Assembly (NCBI RefSeq): GCF_029892605.1
Contig: NZ_JARXWF010000012.1
Coordinates: 1 to 64,000 of the forward strand
Reading direction: 5' to 3'
Source: Parabacteroides sp. PM6-13
GTDB lineage: Bacteria > Bacteroidota > Bacteroidia > Bacteroidales > Tannerellaceae
DNA length: 64,000 bases
The notes under the pieces were generated by a model that had not been told where the DNA came from, ran no database searches, and saw nothing but the letters and a program-made list of their open reading frames with translations. A program made the position numbers and the translations under genes. Shown one piece after another: positions 26,413 to 35,048 of the stretch (positions within the stretch are counted from its first letter, which is position 1; the number at the start of each line of letters is the position of its first letter).

Positions 26413-27438
26413 TTAGAGCGTACTTGTGCAGTCATTCTTCAAAAGTCCATAATTCTTGCAACACCCTGCTAAAACCGCCGCAATCTCACCTCTAAGCGAC
26501 TGAGGTTCTACAACTTCCACATCATCTCCAAAGCCAAGAATGGTAGCTATCAATTCTCGGTTAGGTATTAACGTTAATGTAACAATGCGCTCCTTATCGT
26601 CCTTTTGCTGGGTTGGGTGAATAGGCTTGGCGATAATATAAGGATAACGATGTTCACTAAATTTCAATACCACTCTTTCCGGCTTCCTCCCTTTGGGGAT
26701 AGTGACACCGATGACATCATAGAAGTAATCGTCAGGATTCTCTATTATAGAATCAGGTATAAATGTTCGTTTGACAGGCTCTACTCCTACTATTCTGTCT
26801 AAGGGTAATATCGAAATATCCTCATATTCACTATAAAAGCCCAACAGATACCATCGATTATTGTATTGCTTCAAAAAATAGGGATGGATAACCGCTTCAA
26901 AAGAGGGTGTATGAAATGGAGTATAGGTTATCTTTATTGGCTGTTCGTTTACAATATAGCCAAATAATTGTTTAAATCGTTCAATACCTTGCAAGTCGAT
27001 GTTTGAATCAAAAGAAAAAATGGTCTTATCGATCCCTTTCACTTTATATTTCTTTTTCAGCTTGTTTATAATATCAAGCATCCATTCAAATTGTGGCATT
27101 CCGCGAAATGAAGCAAGCATATTCACAGTCGTTTCCAACTCTGTCAGCTCTTCGTCTGTAAGGTCAACAATCGAAAAGCCCTCTCGATCGTATCGATAAT
27201 ATTTACGTTGACCATCCCAATAGGCTTCTATTGGCGCCTGCATATTGGGAGAGGTACGCATCTCTTCTATATCTGAATAGATTTGTCGTCTGCTTATCGT
27301 TTTGTATTCGCTTAATTGAGTTTTCAAATAATCACAAACAGCTTTTTGCAAATCCTCAATATAGAATTTACGCGAGAAATTACTAAAACACTTATCAAGT
27401 GCCTCGTAACGAAGACGAGCATTCTTATTTGTTGCCAT
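26413..27438 (-). CDS. WYL-domain transcriptional regulator
   Basis: The 341-aa protein has an N-terminal winged-helix region (residues about 10-90, with LQKAVCDYLKTQLSEYKTIS and RQIYSDIEEM) and a central WYL domain (IKITYTPFHTPSFEAVIHPY then WYLLGFYSEYEDISILPLDR). A WCX-like domain ends the protein (GDDVEVVEPQSLRGEIAAVL). WYL proteins often sense nucleic-acid or nucleotide ligands and commonly regulate phage-defence operons such as BREX and CBASS. It is the first gene of the co-directional set, 37 bases before the fusion gene, so it likely controls the unit. Confidence 0.88.
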   Translation of the reverse strand: MATNKNARLRYEALDKCFSNFSRKFYIEDLQKAVCDYLKTQLSEYKTISRRQIYSDIEEMRTSPNMQAPIEAYWDGQRKYYRYDREGFSIVDLTDEELTELETTVNMLASFRGMPQFEWMLDIINKLKKKYKVKGIDKTIFSFDSNIDLQGIERFKQLFGYIVNEQPIKITYTPFHTPSFEAVIHPYFLKQYNNRWYLLGFYSEYEDISILPLDRIVGVEPVKRTFIPDSIIENPDDYFYDVIGVTIPKGRKPERVVLKFSEHRYPYIIAKPIHPTQQKDDKERIVTLTLIPNRELIATILGFGDDVEVVEPQSLRGEIAAVLAGCCKNYGLLKNDCTSTL

Positions 27439-27521
27439 GAATATACTTCAATACTACTAATTAAGTCATTTCTTTAGTAAACAACTACATTTTCATAAAA
27501 AAATAGCTTTTTGCTGTTTCT

Positions 27522-27550
27522 GTCCTATGTCAACAATTTATTTTGGACAA
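27522..27550. promoter_or_regulatory. Candidate operator upstream of the WYL gene
   Basis: TGTCC (27522-27526) and GGACA (27546-27550) form a short inverted repeat around a 19-base AT-rich centre that includes TTGTTGACA on the minus strand. It lies in the 213-base gap between the WYL gene and dgt. The arms are short, so this is a weak call. No other feature was seen in the gap. Confidence 0.25.
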
Positions 27551-27651
27551 AACAACATAGCGCAAGATAGCAAAATATCGACTTACTCTACTTGTGCAAA
27601 GGATAAAGAAAACAGTAGAAAGAATATTTTTCCACTCCAATAGATAGAACA

Positions 27652-28980
27652 TCAAACAGCCGGCAAGCTCATGCCGGTGATTTTTCGGTAGAGATCGAGT
27701 GCGTAGACATCGGTCATGCCTGAAATATAATCGAGCACGCATTGTATTTTTCCGTAAGTCGTAGGCACATTCGTATCGTATTGGCTGGGGATGCGTTGCA
27801 GCAACAGCTGACTATAAGGCTGATCCTTGTTTATCAACGCGTTTGTAAAGATACTAATCAACCGGCTAAAGATGTGATGCCCGGCCAGTTCCACATCGAC
27901 CACCTCTTTGGCCTTGTAGATCTTCTCACAGGCCACCTTAGAACAAGCGGCATACGCCTTTTTAGCCGGATCGTTGATTCGCTCGATCAACGGACCCTTA
28001 TAATGCCCCGACAGGATATCCTCTTCGTGTTCAATAAAGACCTGTGAGCAGGCATCGACCAATAACCCGATAATGCTCGAGCGGAGATAGGCCAGTTGTT
28101 CGTTCTTATCGTCTACCATCCGCATCACCTCCTGACGGCGTTCGCGACGGTCTTCTTCAAAAAAGCCCAACAATAGTTCGATCGCCTCTTCATACGAAAG
28201 GATATGCAACTTGCAGGCATCCTCTATATCCATGATCTGATAACAGATATCATCGGCAGCTTCCACCAGGTAAACCAATGGGTAGCGAACATATTTCCCC
28301 TCCTCTTCCGGATCACGGCAAAGTCCTAACTCCTCAACAATCTTATTGAACGTCTCCTCTTCTGTCTGGAAGAAACCAAACTTTTTCTTCTTCTGTGCCA
28401 ATTCAGAGGAATACGGATATTTGATAATCGACGCCAGGGTGCTGTATGTCAAAGCGAATCCACCTTCTCGTCGCCCGGTAAACTGATGGGTCAACAGGCG
28501 GAGCGCATTCGCATTTCCTTCGAAATAGACAAAATCTTCCCAACGGCCTCCCTCCTCTTTCACCTGAGCTTCCCATTGTTTTCCCTCGCCCCCTTCGGTA
28601 AAAAAGGCGGATATGGCTCGCTCTCCCGAGTGCCCGAAAGGGGGATTACCCATATCATGCGCCAGGCAGGCAGCAGAAACAATAGAACCGATCTCCGAAA
28701 AATTGGCATCCATGCCGGGATACTTTTCCATCAACGCCCGGGCAACATTATTGCCCAACGAACGTCCCACGCAGGACACCTCCAGGCTATGTGTCAATCG
28801 GTTGTGCACGAAGATGCTTCCAGGAAGCGGGAACACCTGTGTCTTATTCTGCAAGCGGCGAAAGGCGGATGAAAAGATCAACCGGTCATAATCGCGTTGA
28901 AAATCCGTCCGATCATGCTTCCGGTTATTGTAGTCTTCCATCCCGAACCGTTTGTCGGAAAGTAGTTGGATCCAATTCAT
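27652..28980 (-). CDS. dgt: dGTP triphosphohydrolase
   Basis: The 442-aa enzyme cleaves dGTP to deoxyguanosine and triphosphate. The HD-domain signatures are clear: RRLQNKTQVFPLPG, HNRLTHSLEVSCVGR, CLAHDMGNPPFGHSGERA (HD and Mg site) and a later VEAADDICYQIMDIEDA. Length fits the Bacteroidales family. It is followed by the Sua5/YrdC gene upstream with a 5-base gap on the same strand, so the two may be co-transcribed. It looks like the housekeeping copy, though dGTPases can also act in phage defence. Confidence 0.93.
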   Translation of the reverse strand: MNWIQLLSDKRFGMEDYNNRKHDRTDFQRDYDRLIFSSAFRRLQNKTQVFPLPGSIFVHNRLTHSLEVSCVGRSLGNNVARALMEKYPGMDANFSEIGSIVSAACLAHDMGNPPFGHSGERAISAFFTEGGEGKQWEAQVKEEGGRWEDFVYFEGNANALRLLTHQFTGRREGGFALTYSTLASIIKYPYSSELAQKKKKFGFFQTEEETFNKIVEELGLCRDPEEEGKYVRYPLVYLVEAADDICYQIMDIEDACKLHILSYEEAIELLLGFFEEDRRERRQEVMRMVDDKNEQLAYLRSSIIGLLVDACSQVFIEHEEDILSGHYKGPLIERINDPAKKAYAACSKVACEKIYKAKEVVDVELAGHHIFSRLISIFTNALINKDQPYSQLLLQRIPSQYDTNVPTTYGKIQCVLDYISGMTDVYALDLYRKITGMSLPAV

Positions 28981-28985
28981 AGGTT

Positions 28986-29594
28986 TTACCAGATTAGTTC
29001 GCCTTTTCCCTCGCGGATAATTTCGAAATCATCCGTTGTACAATCCACAACAGTAGAGGGCTCCATCGTGCCGTAGCCGCCATCGATCACCAGATCCACC
29101 AGGTGGGCATATTTTTCATCAATCAGTTCCGGATCGGTCGAATACTCTATCACTTCGTCCTCATCATGCACCGACATGGTCAGAATCGGATTGCCTAACT
29201 CCCGCACCAGTTCGCGCACGATCGTATTGTCCGGCACACGGATTCCCACCTCTTTCCGGTGTTTGTATATCTTTGGCAGTTCGCCGCTGGTCGGCAATAT
29301 AAAGGTGAAAGGTCCCGGCAAATTCTTTTTCATCAGTTTGAATGCCGCGTTACTTACTTTGGCATATTCGCTGATATTCGACAGGTCGTAACAGATAATC
29401 GACAGGTTTGCTTTTTGCGGATTCACCCCTTTCATCTGGCATATTTTCTCCACCGCCCGTACATTCAGGGCGTTACATCCGATAGCGTAGACCGTATCTG
29501 TCGGATAAATAACCAAGCCGCCGTCCCGTAACACCGAAACAACCCGGCTTATCTCCCGTGGATTGGGGTTATCGGGGTAAATCCTAAGTAACAT
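28986..29594 (-). CDS. Sua5/YciO/YrdC family protein (threonylcarbamoyl-AMP synthase-like)
   Basis: The 202-aa protein has the YrdC fold signatures: GGLVIYPTDTVYAIGCNAL, KICQMKGVNPQKANLSIICY, LPGPFTFILP and VGIRVPDN. TsaC/Sua5 enzymes make threonylcarbamoyl-AMP for the t6A37 tRNA modification, while YciO paralogues have a less certain role. The KGxNPQKANLS variant of the KxR...SxN motif is closer to the YciO type, so I leave the symbol open. It is encoded just upstream of dgt. Confidence 0.8.
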   Translation of the reverse strand: MLLRIYPDNPNPREISRVVSVLRDGGLVIYPTDTVYAIGCNALNVRAVEKICQMKGVNPQKANLSIICYDLSNISEYAKVSNAAFKLMKKNLPGPFTFILPTSGELPKIYKHRKEVGIRVPDNTIVRELVRELGNPILTMSVHDEDEVIEYSTDPELIDEKYAHLVDLVIDGGYGTMEPSTVVDCTTDDFEIIREGKGELIW

Positions 29595-29616
29595 AGTGTT
29601 TCTGCTTACAGCAGAA

Positions 29617-29694
29617 AAATTATGAATTATGAATTATGAATTATGAAAAGAACAACGATCCTTCTCATAATTCATAATTCATAATTCATAATTT
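29617..29694. repeat. Perfect 30-bp inverted repeat built of tandem TGAATTA units
   Basis: The left arm (29617-29646) is four tandem copies of a 7-base unit, and the right arm (29665-29694) is its exact reverse complement; the loop is 18 bases. It sits between the YrdC-type gene and fabI, both on the minus strand, and may act as a terminator or mRNA-stabilising structure. Confidence 0.8.
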
Positions 29695-29701
29695 CCCTCG
29701 C

Positions 29702-30559
29702 TTATCCATATATTATCTTTCCATTCTCATCCGTGTACTCATCCAGTCCTTTGCTGTACTGATTCATCGCGCGGAGACTCATACCCATGCTCGAGAAGCC
29801 ACCATCGTGGAAAAGGTTCTGCATGGTTACCTTGCGTGTCAGATCCGAGAAGAGGGTCACACAATAGTCGGCACACTCTTCGGCTGTTGCATTACCCAGC
29901 GGACTCATCTTATCGGAGAAGTCCATCAGGCTCTCCATCCCTTTCACACCGCTCCCGGCTGTTGTCGCGGTCGGCGACTGAGAGATCGTATTGATACGCA
30001 CATTCTTCTCCCGTCCGTAGATATAACCGAAGCTACGCGTGATCGATTCCAACAGACTCTTGGCATCCGCCATATCGTTGTATCCGAAGAAGGTGCGTTG
30101 AGCCGCTACATAACTCAGGGCTACCACCGAACCATATTCGGCTATCGCATCCTGCTTCTTAGCCACCTGCAACATCTTATGGAAGGAGATCGCCGACACA
30201 TCCAATGTCTTCTCCAGCATATTATAATCCAGGTCGTCGTATGTACGTTTCTTCCTCACATTCGGACTCATACCGATGGAGTGAAGCACAAAGTCGATCT
30301 TTCCGCCCAGTATCTCCACCGATTTGGAGAATACCATGTCCAGGTCTTCCACACTGGTGGCATCCGCCGGAATCACCTCTGCATTTAGCTTTTTAGACAG
30401 TTCGTCCAACTCGCCCATACGCAGGGCCATCGGTGTATTACTTAGTGTAATGATTGCTCCCTCTTCGACCGCTTTCTCAGCGACTTTCCAGGCAATCGAC
30501 ATCTCATTCAGCGCACCGAAAATGATGCCCCGCTTGCCTTTCAATAAATTATGACTCAT
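29702..30559 (-). CDS. fabI: Enoyl-ACP reductase (NADH)
   Basis: The 285-aa enzyme carries out the last reduction of each fatty acid elongation cycle. It has the SDR-type start GKRGIIFGALNEMSIAWKVA, the HSIGMSPN segment, and the catalytic pair in FFGYNDMADAKSL (Tyr and Lys six residues apart). ARTISQSP-like INTISQSPTATTAGSG matches the FabI substrate loop. A likely promoter (ATTG-N20-TACTTTTG on the minus strand, -7 at 30585-30592) precedes it. Confidence 0.95.
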   Translation of the reverse strand: MSHNLLKGKRGIIFGALNEMSIAWKVAEKAVEEGAIITLSNTPMALRMGELDELSKKLNAEVIPADATSVEDLDMVFSKSVEILGGKIDFVLHSIGMSPNVRKKRTYDDLDYNMLEKTLDVSAISFHKMLQVAKKQDAIAEYGSVVALSYVAAQRTFFGYNDMADAKSLLESITRSFGYIYGREKNVRINTISQSPTATTAGSGVKGMESLMDFSDKMSPLGNATAEECADYCVTLFSDLTRKVTMQNLFHDGGFSSMGMSLRAMNQYSKGLDEYTDENGKIIYG

Positions 30560-30640
30560 ACCTATTTATATTTAATAACCGGGGCAAAAGTACACAATCT
30601 ACGGGAGATACGCAATTCAGCGGCGGATTCGCACCTCTTC

Positions 30641-32725
30641 CTACTCCTTCAGCCACTTATCCAGCCAGTTGAAGAAGACACGCTGGAACAAGACTCCGTT
30701 CTGTGGCTGCAATATCCAGTGGTTCTCATCCGGGAACACCAGCATCTCGGCCGGAACGCCTCTCAACTTAGCAGCATTAAACGCTGCCAGACCTTGTGAA
30801 ATAGGCACGCGGAAGTCCATTTCTCCATGCGTCACCAGGATAGGTGTATCCCATTTGTCAACAAAACGATGAGGCGAGTTGGCAAACGTGCGCTGCGCCA
30901 CCGGGTTGTTCTTATCCCAATACGGGCCGCCCATATCCCAATTAGCAAACCACATCTCTTCTGTTTCCAAGTATTGATGCTCCATATTGAACATACCGGC
31001 ATGAGCGATAAAGGCTTTGAAGCGCTTGTTGTGGTTGCCTGCCAGCCAGTATACGGAGAATCCGCCATAGCTTGCGCCAACAGCTCCCAGGTGGTTTTCA
31101 TCCACATAGGGTTCCTTAGCCACCGCGTCGATGGCTGCCAGGTAGTCTTTCATATTCTGGCCGCCATAGTCGCCACTGATCTGTTCCAGCCACTCCTGTC
31201 CGAAGCCGGGCAGTCCCCGTCGGTTAGGCGCTACAATAATATAATCGTTGGCCGCCATAATCTGGAAGTTCCAACGGAAGCTCCAATACTGGCTCACCAT
31301 ATTTTGCGGGCCACCCTGGCAATAGAGAAGTGCCGGATATTTCTTATTCGGATCGAAATGCGGGGGATAAATCACCCAGACAAGCATCTCTTTGTTGTCG
31401 GTGGTCTTTACCCAGCGAGGTTCGCTCTTGCCCATCGTCAGTTGATCGAGCAACGGTTTATTCTCAAAGCTGATCTCCATAGCAGCACCGCTCATCGGGT
31501 CGATGCGATAGAGCTCGGTCGGTTGCTCGTGCGACTGACGTTGTGCAACGATCTGTCCGGCAGCCGAATGAATCGAGAGGTAATTATATTGTCCGGTAGT
31601 TACCTGTCCGATCTGCTTATCCAGCGTAATGCCCCAGATATGCACCAATCCCTCTTTCGCGCCAAGGAAAGCAAGCATATTGCCATCAGGATGCCAGATA
31701 GGCGAATCGGCATTGTAGTCGAAATCTTCAGTCAGGTAGGTCTTTTTGCCGGTAACCATATCCATCACAAAGAGGCGGTGTTTGTCCGATTCATAGCCAT
31801 CGCGCTCCTGGCTGACCCAGGCCAATTTGCTGCCGTCGGGCGAGAACACCGGGTTGGTATCGTAACCCATCATGCCTTCCGTCAGGTTACGGGTCTCTTT
31901 CTTCGCCAGGTCATACAGATAAATATCCGAGTTGGTCGACAAAGATTTAGCCACCCCTGTTTTCTTCCGTGCCGCATAGGCCAATTGGGTTCCGTCGGGC
32001 GTCCACGACAATTCTTCCACACCTGCGAAGGGTTTCATCGGCACATCGTAAGGCTCACCCTCCACGATATCGGTCACCGCGCCCAATGTCCCGTTCCAGT
32101 CGATCGGTGCCCAATAGGTATGCGGAACAGTCTCTACCCATTCGTCCCAATGTTTATACATCAGGTCATCCACCATGCGCCCGGTTGCCTTCGGCAGGTC
32201 GGGAAAGGTTTTATGCGTATCGATGCCATAGGGGATCTGACTGATAAAGGCCACCTTTGTCTCATCCGGCGAAAGCAGGAAGCCATCGATGCCTCCGTCG
32301 TATTGACTAATCTGTCGGCGGTTGGAGCCATCGGCATCCATCACCCAGATCTGTCCGCCTGTAAGGAAAGCGATCTGCTTGCCTCCGTTTATCCACACCT
32401 CGTTGTTTTCGCTTTGAGGCGTATGGGTAATCTGCTGTTTGTTTTTGCCGTCGATATCGACAACAAAGAGTTCACGATTCCCCTTGTTCTGTTCAATACT
32501 TTGAAAACTCACGCCATACAATACCCTCTTCCCATCGGGAGAAACCTGGCCACCGCTCACGCGCGCCATGGAGTATAATACTTCGGGAGTGAGCCGTCCG
32601 TTCGGGATAGTCATTTCCGTGCGTCCGATCAGGGGCGCCTCGGGCGTTTTTTGTGTAGATTCCTGTGCGCATGCCCCTAATAACACGGTTGCTGACATGG
32701 CCATTGTTACGATAGATTTATTCAT
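30641..32725 (-). CDS. S9 family serine peptidase, lipoprotein
   Basis: The 694-aa protein begins with a lipoprotein signal ending LLGAC (C19), so it is membrane-anchored. Residues about 40-420 form a beta-propeller with TolB-like repeats (LSPDETKVAFISQI, FSPDGSKLAWVSQE). The C-terminal alpha/beta-hydrolase domain has the catalytic triad S552 in GASYGGFS, D637 in GEMDFRVP and H669 in DENHW. This is the prolyl oligopeptidase/dipeptidyl peptidase IV clan, and it probably trims peptides in the periplasm or at the surface. It is divergent from the SPOR gene. Confidence 0.93.
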   Translation of the reverse strand: MNKSIVTMAMSATVLLGACAQESTQKTPEAPLIGRTEMTIPNGRLTPEVLYSMARVSGGQVSPDGKRVLYGVSFQSIEQNKGNRELFVVDIDGKNKQQITHTPQSENNEVWINGGKQIAFLTGGQIWVMDADGSNRRQISQYDGGIDGFLLSPDETKVAFISQIPYGIDTHKTFPDLPKATGRMVDDLMYKHWDEWVETVPHTYWAPIDWNGTLGAVTDIVEGEPYDVPMKPFAGVEELSWTPDGTQLAYAARKKTGVAKSLSTNSDIYLYDLAKKETRNLTEGMMGYDTNPVFSPDGSKLAWVSQERDGYESDKHRLFVMDMVTGKKTYLTEDFDYNADSPIWHPDGNMLAFLGAKEGLVHIWGITLDKQIGQVTTGQYNYLSIHSAAGQIVAQRQSHEQPTELYRIDPMSGAAMEISFENKPLLDQLTMGKSEPRWVKTTDNKEMLVWVIYPPHFDPNKKYPALLYCQGGPQNMVSQYWSFRWNFQIMAANDYIIVAPNRRGLPGFGQEWLEQISGDYGGQNMKDYLAAIDAVAKEPYVDENHLGAVGASYGGFSVYWLAGNHNKRFKAFIAHAGMFNMEHQYLETEEMWFANWDMGGPYWDKNNPVAQRTFANSPHRFVDKWDTPILVTHGEMDFRVPISQGLAAFNAAKLRGVPAEMLVFPDENHWILQPQNGVLFQRVFFNWLDKWLKE

Positions 32726-32809
32726 TTGCGTTATGATATATTAAGTTATGCATGCGAAAATAGCTAAATTTATTCATATCTTTGCGCAAGTAATTAAATA
32801 TCTGACAAT

Positions 32810-33295
32810 ATGAAAAAGATTTGGTTATTTGGAGCCGCGATTTGTATGATTGTATCCCTGGGTTCATGTAAGCCCAAACAGAGTGCTTATAAGGCTGCGT
32901 ATGAGCAGGCCAAAGAGAGAGAGATGGACGCGCCGACAGATGTGGTGGTCGTTAACGATGATGTGGTCGATGTTGCCCCTGTTTCAAAACCGAAAGTAGC
33001 GGAAACAACCCGTACGGAAAAGATCAAACCCGCACAGGGAGAAGATCCGAACCGTTTGAAACGCTTCAGTGTGGTGATTGGTAGCTTCCGCAATAAAACA
33101 AATGCCTATTCCTTAAAAGAACGGATGGAAAACGATGGCTACTATGTGGTATTAGGAGAAAACGACGAAGGTATGCTACGCGTGATCGTATCCAGCTTCG
33201 ACGACAAGACACAGGCCGCCGCCAGCCGCGATGCTTTCAAACGCAAATATGCGCCCAACTTCCAGGACTCCTGGTTGCTGGAAAGAACGTATTGA
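32810..33295 (+). CDS. SPOR-domain lipoprotein
   Basis: The 161-aa protein has a lipoprotein signal ending SLGSC (C20), a charged linker with several Thr and Val residues, and a SPOR domain at about residues 82-158 (RFSVVIGSFRNKTNAYSLKE, YYVVLGENDEGMLRVIVSSF). SPOR domains bind denuded septal peptidoglycan, so a role in division or envelope linkage is likely. A -7 box TATCTTTG lies at 32777-32784. A terminator follows at 33324. Confidence 0.9.
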   Translation: MKKIWLFGAAICMIVSLGSCKPKQSAYKAAYEQAKEREMDAPTDVVVVNDDVVDVAPVSKPKVAETTRTEKIKPAQGEDPNRLKRFSVVIGSFRNKTNAYSLKERMENDGYYVVLGENDEGMLRVIVSSFDDKTQAAASRDAFKRKYAPNFQDSWLLERTY

Positions 33296-33323
33296 TTAAA
33301 AAACAACAGATATACACGTAAGA

Positions 33324-33351
33324 AAGGAAGGGAGTCCCCCTTCCTTTTTTT
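33324..33351 (+). terminator. Rho-independent terminator of the SPOR gene
   Basis: A 9-bp perfect stem AAGGAAGGG / CCCTTCCTT is followed by a run of T residues, 29 bases after the stop codon. Confidence 0.8.
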
Positions 33352-33354
33352 ATC

Positions 33355-33422
33355 CTCATGCGGGAGTAAAAAAATTCTCACGCGGGTGAGAATTTTTTCT
33401 CATGCGGGTGAGAATTTTTTTT
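33355..33422 (+). repeat. Three tandem 22-base units with internal hairpins
   Basis: Units at 33355, 33377 and 33399 each read CTCAYGCGGGWG followed by an AAATT-type run, and the second and third can each pair as AATTCTCA / TGAGAATT stem-loops with T-rich tails. They lie directly after the terminator and just before the transhydrogenase promoter. Confidence 0.65.
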
Positions 33423-33441
33423 CCGCTCAAAAAAAATGCTA

Positions 33442-33478
33442 AAATTGGAATACCAATTTGCTTTTATTACTACATTTG
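33442..33478 (+). promoter_or_regulatory. Palindrome and -7 box upstream of the transhydrogenase operon
   Basis: A perfect palindrome AAATTGG / CCAATTT (33442-33459, 4-base centre) lies just before the -7 box TACATTTG at 33471-33478. Its position suits an operator or activator site for the pnt genes, with a leader of about 85 bases. The -33 element is not clear. Confidence 0.4.
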
Positions 33479-33571
33479 AAAACATTTTGTAACCAACACC
33501 GCGTAAGAGTACGCCGTATTGGCCCGAAAACGTCTTAAATCACATAAAAATCATTCAAAAACACTATCATT

Positions 33572-34732
33572 ATGATTATTGGTATTCCAAAAGAGATCAT
33601 GCCTGGCGAAGCCCGCGTAGCCGCCAGCCCGGAGACAGTAAAAAAGTTTATCGCCGATGGCGCAACAGTTCTGGTTGAGCACAAAGCCGGAGAAGGTTCT
33701 TTCTACTTCGACGAAGCCTATACAGCCGCCGGTGCGGAGATCATCGCTTCTGCCGAAGAGCTTTTCAACAAAGCAGACCTGATCCTGAAAGTAAAAGAAC
33801 CGCTCTTCAACAACGAGTTCAACAAGCACGAAGTGGACCTGATGCATCCGGGACAATACCTTATCACATTTATACACCCGGCCTCTCCTGTCAACCATGA
33901 GATGGTGCGCCAATTAGCCGAAAGAGGTATTATCAGTATGACCCTGGACGGCATCCCACGTATCTCACGCGCTCAGAATATGGATGCCCTGACATCGATG
34001 AGTACCTGCGCCGGATACAAAGGTATGCTTTTGGCTGCCAATGCGATGCCTAAGTTTATGCCCCCCATGTTCACAGCCGTAGGTTCCATTCAACCCGCCA
34101 AGGTATTGGTGATTGGTGTGGGTGTAGGCGGTTTGCAGGCTTTGGCTACGGCCAAACGACTGGGTGCCGTTACCTACGCGACGGATATTCGTCCGGCAGC
34201 TATCGAACAGGCACAGAGCCTGGGCGCTAAGGTGGTTGACATGGGCATACCTGCCGAGATGGCGATTGCTGAAGGTGGTTACGCCAAGGATCTGCCCGAA
34301 GAATGGCTGGAAAAAGAGCGTGCAAAACTGCGTGAAGTTCTGAAAGATATGGACGTGGTGTTCTTAAGCGCATTGGTTCCGGGCAAGATCGCTCCTGTAC
34401 TGATCACGGAAGAGATGGTCAAAGAGATGCCAAACGGTTCGGTGATTGTCGATATCTCGATCGACCAGGGCGGTAACTGCGACATCACACCCGCGGGAAA
34501 AACAGAAGTAAAACACGGTGTCACACTGATAGGTATTAAGAATATACCGGGTATGCTGCCGACCAGCTCAACCTGGATGTTCTCCAACAATGTGTACAAT
34601 CTGGTGAAATACCTGGTAAAAGACGGAAAGATCGAATTAGACAGATCAGACGAAATCGTAGACTCTATCTTAGTGACTATCGACGGTAAAGTAGTACATA
34701 CAGGGGCTTTGGAAGCCATGAATAAAAAGTAA
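33572..34732 (+). CDS. pntA: Proton-translocating NAD(P) transhydrogenase, alpha subunit soluble part
   Basis: The 386-aa protein is the NAD(H)-binding domain I of the membrane-bound transhydrogenase. It starts MIIGIPKEIMPGEARVAASP, with the AlaDh/PNT fold; the NAD-binding loop VLVIGVGVGGLQALATAKRL and the segment DIRPAAIEQAQSLGAK are typical. The membrane part of the alpha chain is a separate gene (next), which is the three-gene arrangement seen in several bacteria. The complex couples hydride transfer between NADH and NADP+ to proton movement. Confidence 0.93.
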   Translation: MIIGIPKEIMPGEARVAASPETVKKFIADGATVLVEHKAGEGSFYFDEAYTAAGAEIIASAEELFNKADLILKVKEPLFNNEFNKHEVDLMHPGQYLITFIHPASPVNHEMVRQLAERGIISMTLDGIPRISRAQNMDALTSMSTCAGYKGMLLAANAMPKFMPPMFTAVGSIQPAKVLVIGVGVGGLQALATAKRLGAVTYATDIRPAAIEQAQSLGAKVVDMGIPAEMAIAEGGYAKDLPEEWLEKERAKLREVLKDMDVVFLSALVPGKIAPVLITEEMVKEMPNGSVIVDISIDQGGNCDITPAGKTEVKHGVTLIGIKNIPGMLPTSSTWMFSNNVYNLVKYLVKDGKIELDRSDEIVDSILVTIDGKVVHTGALEAMNKK

Positions 34733-34736
34733 GACA

Positions 34737-35048
34737 ATGAATCCGATATTTCTGGTACTGATATTTTTGGTATCCTCCATCGTTGGTTATTTCATTATCA
34801 AGAATGTGCCGAGCTTACTACATACACCCCTGATGACAGGGATGAATGCGCTGGCCGGTGTCTGCCTGTTGGGCGCGGTGATCACTGTCGGATATTCGTA
34901 TCAGGCGGGAGGAACAGGGCTCGTGATCGGGCAGATCTTCGGTGGAATAGCGGTTGTTCTGGCAACCGTGAATGTGGTAGCCGGCTTTGGTGTGACCCAT
35001 CGTATGCTCAAGATGTTTAATCCCAAGAAAAAAACGACTGACAAATGA
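34737..35048 (+). CDS. pntAB: Transhydrogenase alpha subunit, membrane part
   Basis: The 103-aa protein has three transmembrane helices, with LVSSIVGYFIIKNVPSLLHT and PLMTGMNALAGVCLLGAVIT matching the conserved start of transhydrogenase domain II, then GQIFGGIAVVLATVNVVAGF. It begins four bases after pntA and overlaps pntB by four bases, so the three are translated as a unit. Confidence 0.9.
   Translation: MNPIFLVLIFLVSSIVGYFIIKNVPSLLHTPLMTGMNALAGVCLLGAVITVGYSYQAGGTGLVIGQIFGGIAVVLATVNVVAGFGVTHRMLKMFNPKKKTTDK

Noticed and set aside
27652-28980. dGTPase as part of the adjacent WYL defence-like operon
   Set aside because: It is separated by a 213-base gap, lies next to a YrdC-type gene, and matches the housekeeping family.
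30827-32578. 583-codon open frame antisense to the S9 peptidase
   Set aside because: It mirrors the real gene, has no domain signature, and the sense frame has a lipobox and a full catalytic triad.
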